From positions 40,838-104,837 of the forward strand of contig JAPKBZ010000003.1 of NCBI GenBank assembly GCA_028823175.1: DNA of 64,000 bases, written 5' to 3'. The position numbers were made by a program, and so were the translations under genes. This DNA is from Myxococcota bacterium (GTDB lineage Bacteria > Myxococcota_A > UBA9160 > UBA4427). Below are positions 59,739 to 64,000 of the stretch, in pieces (the stretch's first letter is position 1; every line of letters begins with the position of its first letter). The notes below the pieces were generated by a model. It was not told where the DNA came from. It saw nothing but the letters and a program-made list of their open reading frames with translations, and searched no databases.

Positions 59739-61424
59739 TTATTCCCGGCGCGCAACCAGCCCATCGCGGATTTCCCTCTTTAGGATCTTGCCCGACGCGT
59801 TGCGGGGCAGCGGTTCGCTCACCACCTCAATAACAGTGGGCACTTTGAATTTCGCGAGCTTCGCGCCAACGTGGTCAGCCAGGGCATCCACATCGATACT
59901 CCGGCCCTTCTTGGGCATCACGGCGCAGGCGACCTCTTCTCCCAAACGATAGTGGGGCATGCCGAAAACCGCAGCCTCGTGAACGTCGTCCAATTCGTAG
60001 ATGACAGCCTCTACTTCAGCGCAGTAGATATTCTCTCCCGCTCGCAACACCATATCCTTGGCCCGATCCTCGACGAAGACGAAACCTTCCTCATCGATAC
60101 GGCCCAGATCACCGCTGCGCAGCCACCCGTTCACAATGGTCTCAGCGGTCGCTTCGGGCTTATTCCAATAGCCTCGAATGAGATTCTGACCCCGAAAACA
60201 AATTTCACCGACCTCGCCTACTCCGACAGGATTCATCTTGTCATCAAAGCATTTGACCTCGAGAATCGGAACCGAGCGGCCTGAGCTCCGAGGCTTGCGA
60301 ACATAGTCGTCGCCGGCGTTCTGTGGGCCATAGGCGTTGGTTTCGGTCATGCCGTAGCCAAGGCCGGGGCGAGCGCGGGCGAAGCTCTTGTCGACGCGAC
60401 CCACGACTTCAGGGGGCGCGGGCGCTCCTCCACCACTCACCGAAGCGAGGCTCGAAGTATCTTTTGAATCGAAATCCGGAGATTCGAGAAGGTCGATCAT
60501 CATCGTCGGAACGCCGACGAATTGGGTTACTCGCTCACGCTCGATCAAATCGAGGGCACGTTCGGGCGTCCACCGATACATAATGACCAGCTTGATCCCG
60601 TTGAGAAAACACGAGAGCATCACGGGAACTAGGCCTGTCACGTGAAAAAGTGGCACAGCAAGGATGAAGCAGGGCTCGTAGGGGCTCGGCTCCTTAGGCG
60701 GCTGGGTCATCGCACCGACCAGCGCGCGGCAGGCAAAAGCGCGCAGGGAAGCAAGGATCGCTATATGGCTGGACACTGCCCCTTTTGGAAAGCCCGTGGT
60801 GCCCGACGTATAGAGGATTGTTGCGTCATCCTCGGGTCCGACCTCGACTTCCGGCATCTTGGCCCCAGCCCGCAAGATATCCTCGAGACGATCGACACCC
60901 GGGGGCAGTTCGCCCTCGACTCGAACACCGATGGTCTTGACGTCAAATTTTCGGAGTGACGGCTCGGCAACTTTTATTCTTTCCAAGTCGGCGATTAAAA
61001 CCTTCGCGCCACTGTCCTCAAGCCCGTAGGCCATCTCATCTTTTTTCCACCAGGCGTTCATGCAGACCGCGATCCCGCCAATCGAGGTGATCGCCGCGAA
61101 GGACATGATCCACTCGGGGTAATTTCGCATGGCGATCGCGACTCGGTCTCCCCTCTCCACCCCATACTGGTTGGCAAGAGCATCTCCGATCTCGCTGGCC
61201 CGCGTCATCACCTCTGCGAAGGTCCAAGTCTCATCTTCATAGACAAGGAAGACTTTATCTTCGTTCAGCCAGCTGAGAGAAAAGCCTTCTCGCAGCGACT
61301 TCGGGAGGTTGGAAAAAACCTTGAGCGTCTCACCATCAACCTCCCGATCGATGATCTCGAAAGGGGATCCCTCTGCGGTTGTCAGGGCGGCGACCGCCTG
61401 GTCCCAGCTCGGCACTTCAGACAT
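59739..61424 (-). CDS. Acyl-CoA synthetase / AMP-dependent ligase
   Basis: A 561-residue ANL-superfamily ligase. The AMP-binding P-loop is TILYTSGTTGFPKGAVSSH (around residue 205-220), followed by VPLFHVTGLVPVM, GYGMTETNAYGPQ (adenine loop), GWLRSGDLGRIDEEGFVFVEDRAKD (Asp hinge), and the catalytic Lys region PLPRNASGKILKRE. Overall layout fits long-chain or carotenoid/aryl fatty acyl-CoA ligases. It converts a carboxylic acid to its CoA thioester using ATP, the activation step for the beta-oxidation-type genes in this window. The TetR regulator gene lies 188 bases upstream on the same strand. Confidence 0.93.
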   Translation of the reverse strand: MSEVPSWDQAVAALTTAEGSPFEIIDREVDGETLKVFSNLPKSLREGFSLSWLNEDKVFLVYEDETWTFAEVMTRASEIGDALANQYGVERGDRVAIAMRNYPEWIMSFAAITSIGGIAVCMNAWWKKDEMAYGLEDSGAKVLIADLERIKVAEPSLRKFDVKTIGVRVEGELPPGVDRLEDILRAGAKMPEVEVGPEDDATILYTSGTTGFPKGAVSSHIAILASLRAFACRALVGAMTQPPKEPSPYEPCFILAVPLFHVTGLVPVMLSCFLNGIKLVIMYRWTPERALDLIERERVTQFVGVPTMMIDLLESPDFDSKDTSSLASVSGGGAPAPPEVVGRVDKSFARARPGLGYGMTETNAYGPQNAGDDYVRKPRSSGRSVPILEVKCFDDKMNPVGVGEVGEICFRGQNLIRGYWNKPEATAETIVNGWLRSGDLGRIDEEGFVFVEDRAKDMVLRAGENIYCAEVEAVIYELDDVHEAAVFGMPHYRLGEEVACAVMPKKGRSIDVDALADHVGAKLAKFKVPTVIEVVSEPLPRNASGKILKREIRDGLVARRE

Positions 61425-61612
61425 AGCTATTCGATTCCTTCTTTAGAGTGACCCATTCCCGCGGAAAACGAGTTCGAATCATAGAAAATACGCCTCGACT
61501 ATCGAACCTTTTTTCACGATCCGATCCGTTCAAAACTATCCAGGACCGTCCAGCAGCATCCAGCACCATCGACTTTCCGAAAGGTGACCGAGGCCAGGCC
61601 ACCCTGCAGGCG

Positions 61613-62173
61613 CTACCCGGGTCGAAGCCCCCTCAACATGGCATCGATCACATCTCCAGCCAACCCCTTATGCTCTGCGCTCGGCACCATCATCGCCACT
61701 GTCGCAACCCCATGAATCGCTGCCCACAGCATCATCGATAGCTCCAATACGTCTCGTCGGGGAAGCTCGCCCTCAGAGATAGCCTGGGTCAGATCGGAGA
61801 AACTGGCTTCGAAAGCCTCCGTCGCGGCATCCAGTTCATTGTCAATTTCGGCCTCCAGCCCGACGGGCCGATACTGAAACATTAGGCGAAAAAGCTCGGG
61901 GTGAGCTGCTGCGAAGGCGACATAGGCCACGGCCCTGGCCCGCAGGCGCTCCTTGGCCGTGGGCAGGCTCGCCTCCGCGAAGGCTTTCACAAGCTCGTCG
62001 AACCCCTCCGCTGCGATCAACTCAAGGAGATCCGATTTCGAATCCACATGGTCATAGAGCGCCGGAGCGGTTACCCCTAGTTCTCGAGCAACCGCTCGCA
62101 AGGATACCGTTTCGAAGCCGAGCGCCTCTACCTGCTGGCGAGCGACAGCCACGATGGCCTGGCGGGTGAGCAT
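61613..62173 (-). CDS. TetR-family transcriptional regulator
   Basis: A 186-residue DNA-binding repressor. The helix-turn-helix domain is at about residues 5-50 (FETVSLRAVARELGVTAPALYDHV with the recognition helix in TAPALYDHV). The C-terminal ligand domain contains ARAVAYVAFAAAHPELFRLMFQY, typical of the TetR_C_13/WHG type. It starts 21 bases after the stop of the carotenoid-oxygenase gene and runs in the same direction, so it is likely cotranscribed with, and may control, that gene and perhaps the ligase. The effector could be an acid or apocarotenoid; this is inference. Confidence 0.9.
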   Translation of the reverse strand: MLTRQAIVAVARQQVEALGFETVSLRAVARELGVTAPALYDHVDSKSDLLELIAAEGFDELVKAFAEASLPTAKERLRARAVAYVAFAAAHPELFRLMFQYRPVGLEAEIDNELDAATEAFEASFSDLTQAISEGELPRRDVLELSMMLWAAIHGVATVAMMVPSAEHKGLAGDVIDAMLRGLRPG

Positions 62174-62194
62174 GTTGCGCGCCCTTTTCTCAGA

Positions 62195-63607
62195 TCAGCC
62201 GTTATCCGGGACCCAGCTGCTATGGAAGCCGGATACGACCCTGCGCGGGATATGAACTTCGGCGATGGGGTCTGCCGAAATATTGGAGGCGTCGAGGATC
62301 ACCAGGTAGCTGGTATCGGTTTCGGGCTGCCACACGTAGGTCATCAGGTAGCCGTCATCCTCGCTGGTCCCACCTTCCGCGGGCACGAATACGGACTCTC
62401 CCGGTTCGTGGCCCTTGGGAAAGGAATGAATTTCCTTGGAGGCGTTATTATCAAGGTCGTACTTGAATACCGCGCCACCCATACCCGAGCCGCCACTATC
62501 GGCACCGGTAATCCCAAGCGAATAGCCATAGCGAAACTTGTGCCCCTGCTTGCTCTCCGGGATACGCGGGAACTCGCCCGAATCGTCATCGAGATAGCGC
62601 TCGGCGACCCCCCCGGTTTTGCGGTTGAAGCGCCACTCGTAGAGCCGCGGGCTGGAAGCGGGATCGACGTCCCCCCCCATCGCCATAGCCGATGAATCGC
62701 GCCAGATCTCAGGTATGCGCATGCCATAGACCACCGTCTCATCACCCTCGTCGAAGGCATTGAGAGTGTGGAAGCAATAGCAGGGATCCACATCGAACCA
62801 CTGCATATCGGCATCTGCACCCTCTCTCGGCATCACACCAAAACGGGCCGGGTAATCGTCGCTCCAGCGGATCGGCATGCCGCCCTTCATGGCGAGTTCA
62901 AAATCGAAAATCGCGGGAAGGTCCATGAAGATCGTGTGATTCCGGCTCGCTGCCATGTCGTGCATCATGGTCGGTCCGTTCACGGTGATCGGCGTCTTCT
63001 GGACCATTTTCCCATCCTTGTCCACGCGGTAATAGGTGAGCAGCGGATCCACCTGGGCGTAGCCGAAGGCCAACATCTCGCCCGTGTCCGGGCAAAATTT
63101 CGGATGTGCCGTAAACGGGCCCGTAAGAATGTCATCAAAGGTCTGGACCCCGACGGTCTCAAGCTCCCGATTGACTTCGTAGGGAAAGGCACCTTCTTCC
63201 AAGGCAAGAATACGCCCCCCGTGGCCAATCACGTGGGTATTCGCCGCGGACACCGAGTGATCGAAGGTAAAGGTCTCGGGGTCCAGGGCGAGTTCCAGAC
63301 GGTCGGCGCCCGGGTTATCGTATTGGGGAGTGCGCACGTACCGGTTGCGATACCAGGTGGCCTTGCCGCCCTGGAGCTCGATCCCGTGCAGCATTCCTTC
63401 TCCGATGAACCAGTGCTCGGTCCAACCCGTTTGGGGGTTCGCTGTGTTTCGGATATAGCGACCGTTGAGCTCGGGCGGGATCGTTCCCTTGACCTCGAGT
63501 TGGTCGCTCAAAATTGTGACCTCGTCCCGGACCGGGGCTCGGCTTCCGGTGACATGCCAAGGTGCGTCGGGGCCCTGGCCGCGCGGATCGAGTTTTACTT
63601 CATTCAT
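62195..63607 (-). CDS. Carotenoid oxygenase (RPE65/CCD family)
   Basis: A 470-residue non-heme iron dioxygenase. The start is ATG 63607 (weak aggggg site upstream); the frame is open further upstream but without protein character. The four Fe-binding His are recognised in FTAHPKFCP, MMHDMAASRN, CYCFHTLNAFDE and FHSSWVPDNG at the C-terminus. It also has THVIGHGGRILALEEG and LNGRYIRNTANPQTG, both standard. It cleaves carotenoids, apocarotenoids or stilbene-like double bonds oxidatively. The TetR regulator follows directly, with an acyl-CoA ligase further downstream that could activate an acid product. Confidence 0.93.
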   Translation of the reverse strand: MNEVKLDPRGQGPDAPWHVTGSRAPVRDEVTILSDQLEVKGTIPPELNGRYIRNTANPQTGWTEHWFIGEGMLHGIELQGGKATWYRNRYVRTPQYDNPGADRLELALDPETFTFDHSVSAANTHVIGHGGRILALEEGAFPYEVNRELETVGVQTFDDILTGPFTAHPKFCPDTGEMLAFGYAQVDPLLTYYRVDKDGKMVQKTPITVNGPTMMHDMAASRNHTIFMDLPAIFDFELAMKGGMPIRWSDDYPARFGVMPREGADADMQWFDVDPCYCFHTLNAFDEGDETVVYGMRIPEIWRDSSAMAMGGDVDPASSPRLYEWRFNRKTGGVAERYLDDDSGEFPRIPESKQGHKFRYGYSLGITGADSGGSGMGGAVFKYDLDNNASKEIHSFPKGHEPGESVFVPAEGGTSEDDGYLMTYVWQPETDTSYLVILDASNISADPIAEVHIPRRVVSGFHSSWVPDNG

Positions 63608-64000
63608 GTTCTTTTCCCCCTGGGAGTGGTTTAGACCTTCCAGAATAGCAGGCGCGGTGAACAGTGTTAAGTGACTCCACCCCGGGAAGCCGGCGACCTC
63701 GCTCGGCCCCCCCCCGAACCTTTCAGGATTCCCCGGGGGCTCAGTCCGGCGGCCTGCGGTCGGCCGACTCCAGACCCGCCAAGCCCTCTCGGCCACCCCT
63801 CGCAATTCGGCGGACGCCCAGGCCAAGAAAAGCGGAATAAATCTGGTCCTTTCTCCGCGGACCGCGCGACTGGTTATTCATGGAGCAACTCTGCCGAAGC
63901 CTGAGATCGAAGGGAAGCGGACGCCACGAGCAGGCACTCGAACCCGCGGTCCGTAGCACTGTTCATTCCGCTCTTCCCGCTCCTCCCGTTCTTCCCGCTC
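63608..64000. other. 393-base stretch without a gene, ending in a 9-base repeat
   Basis: Nothing codes convincingly here on either strand. A run of nine C (63707-63715) and the likely promoter of the carotenoid oxygenase lie in the left half. The right end (63966-64000) is a degenerate 9-base tandem repeat that continues past the window. Confidence 0.5.
63966..64000 (+). repeat. Degenerate 9-base tandem repeat at the window end
   Basis: About four copies of a 9-base unit (consensus tcccgctct, with c/t variation) run to the last base, so the array continues outside. It lies in non-coding DNA in this window. Pyrimidine-rich repeats of this kind often vary between strains; what it does here cannot be read. 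Confidence 0.7.

Noticed and set aside
63741..63959. Minus-strand open frame of 72 codons upstream of the carotenoid oxygenase
   Set aside because: Arg-rich composition, no motif, no family resemblance and no clear ribosome-binding site.
63900..63965. tRNA-like TTCGA sequence (minus strand, near cactcgaacccgc)
   Set aside because: The putative T-loop has no pairing stem, the conserved C after the loop is missing, and no acceptor or anticodon arm can be drawn.

Overview
The window is moderately GC-rich, gene-dense bacterial chromosome with Gram-negative traits: TonB-dependent receptors, small outer-membrane barrels, lipoproteins, a Tat-exported enzyme and C-terminal PEP-CTERM-like sorting tails. 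This combination, with many SDR, enoyl-CoA hydratase, P450, LLM-flavin and carotenoid-oxygenase genes and a likely selenoprotein, fits an uncultured deltaproteobacterial or Myxococcota-like lineage. That placement is inference from gene content; there is no rRNA or other marker gene here. I found no tRNA, rRNA, CRISPR array, insertion sequence or phage gene.

Layout. 1-3.5 kb: the 3' end of a TonB receptor, then a lipoprotein, an outer-membrane barrel carrying an 11-G tract, and a small exported protein. 3.5-13.5 kb: a GT-C/TPR (TMTC-like) membrane protein, divergent from an overlapping operon of two membrane-fused spermidine-synthase-like proteins and a second TonB receptor paralogous to the first. 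13.6-21 kb: Tat aldo/keto reductase, a heterodimeric ABC exporter, an SDR gene remnant, a secreted cupin and a GT4 glycosyltransferase preceded by a 24-bp tandem repeat. 21-28 kb: acyl-CoA and redox genes (two SDRs, two crotonases, a quinone-oxidoreductase-like MDR) and a peroxiredoxin-like gene whose catalytic cysteine codon is an in-frame TGA followed by a strong hairpin. 28-41.5 kb: a PLC-X/C-type-lectin/bulb-lectin surface protein, an NCS1 permease with a small membrane partner, an MFS carrier, an M14 carboxypeptidase, GH4, P450, GH2 and VOC proteins. 42-47.5 kb: a PEP-CTERM amine oxidase, an outer-membrane barrel, a Bax-like glucosaminidase, a Nudix hydrolase and an LLM oxidoreductase. 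47.5-54 kb: a minus-strand run of SDR, crotonase, SDR, lipoprotein, SGNH-like protein and MDR. 54-64 kb: an MMPL/RND exporter, a sulfatase-like lipoprotein, a MOSC protein, an acyl-CoA ligase, a TetR regulator and a carotenoid oxygenase.

The catabolic genes look like parts of lipid, terpenoid or steroid-type side-chain oxidation (activation, hydration, dehydrogenation, oxygenation), although they are scattered rather than one operon. The strongest unannotated signal is the predicted selenoprotein at 23507-24172, which ordinary gene calling would split in two. Other points worth checking are the G-tract in a surface protein, the permuted-looking C-type lectin segment, and the spermidine-synthase-pair/TonB-receptor operon.
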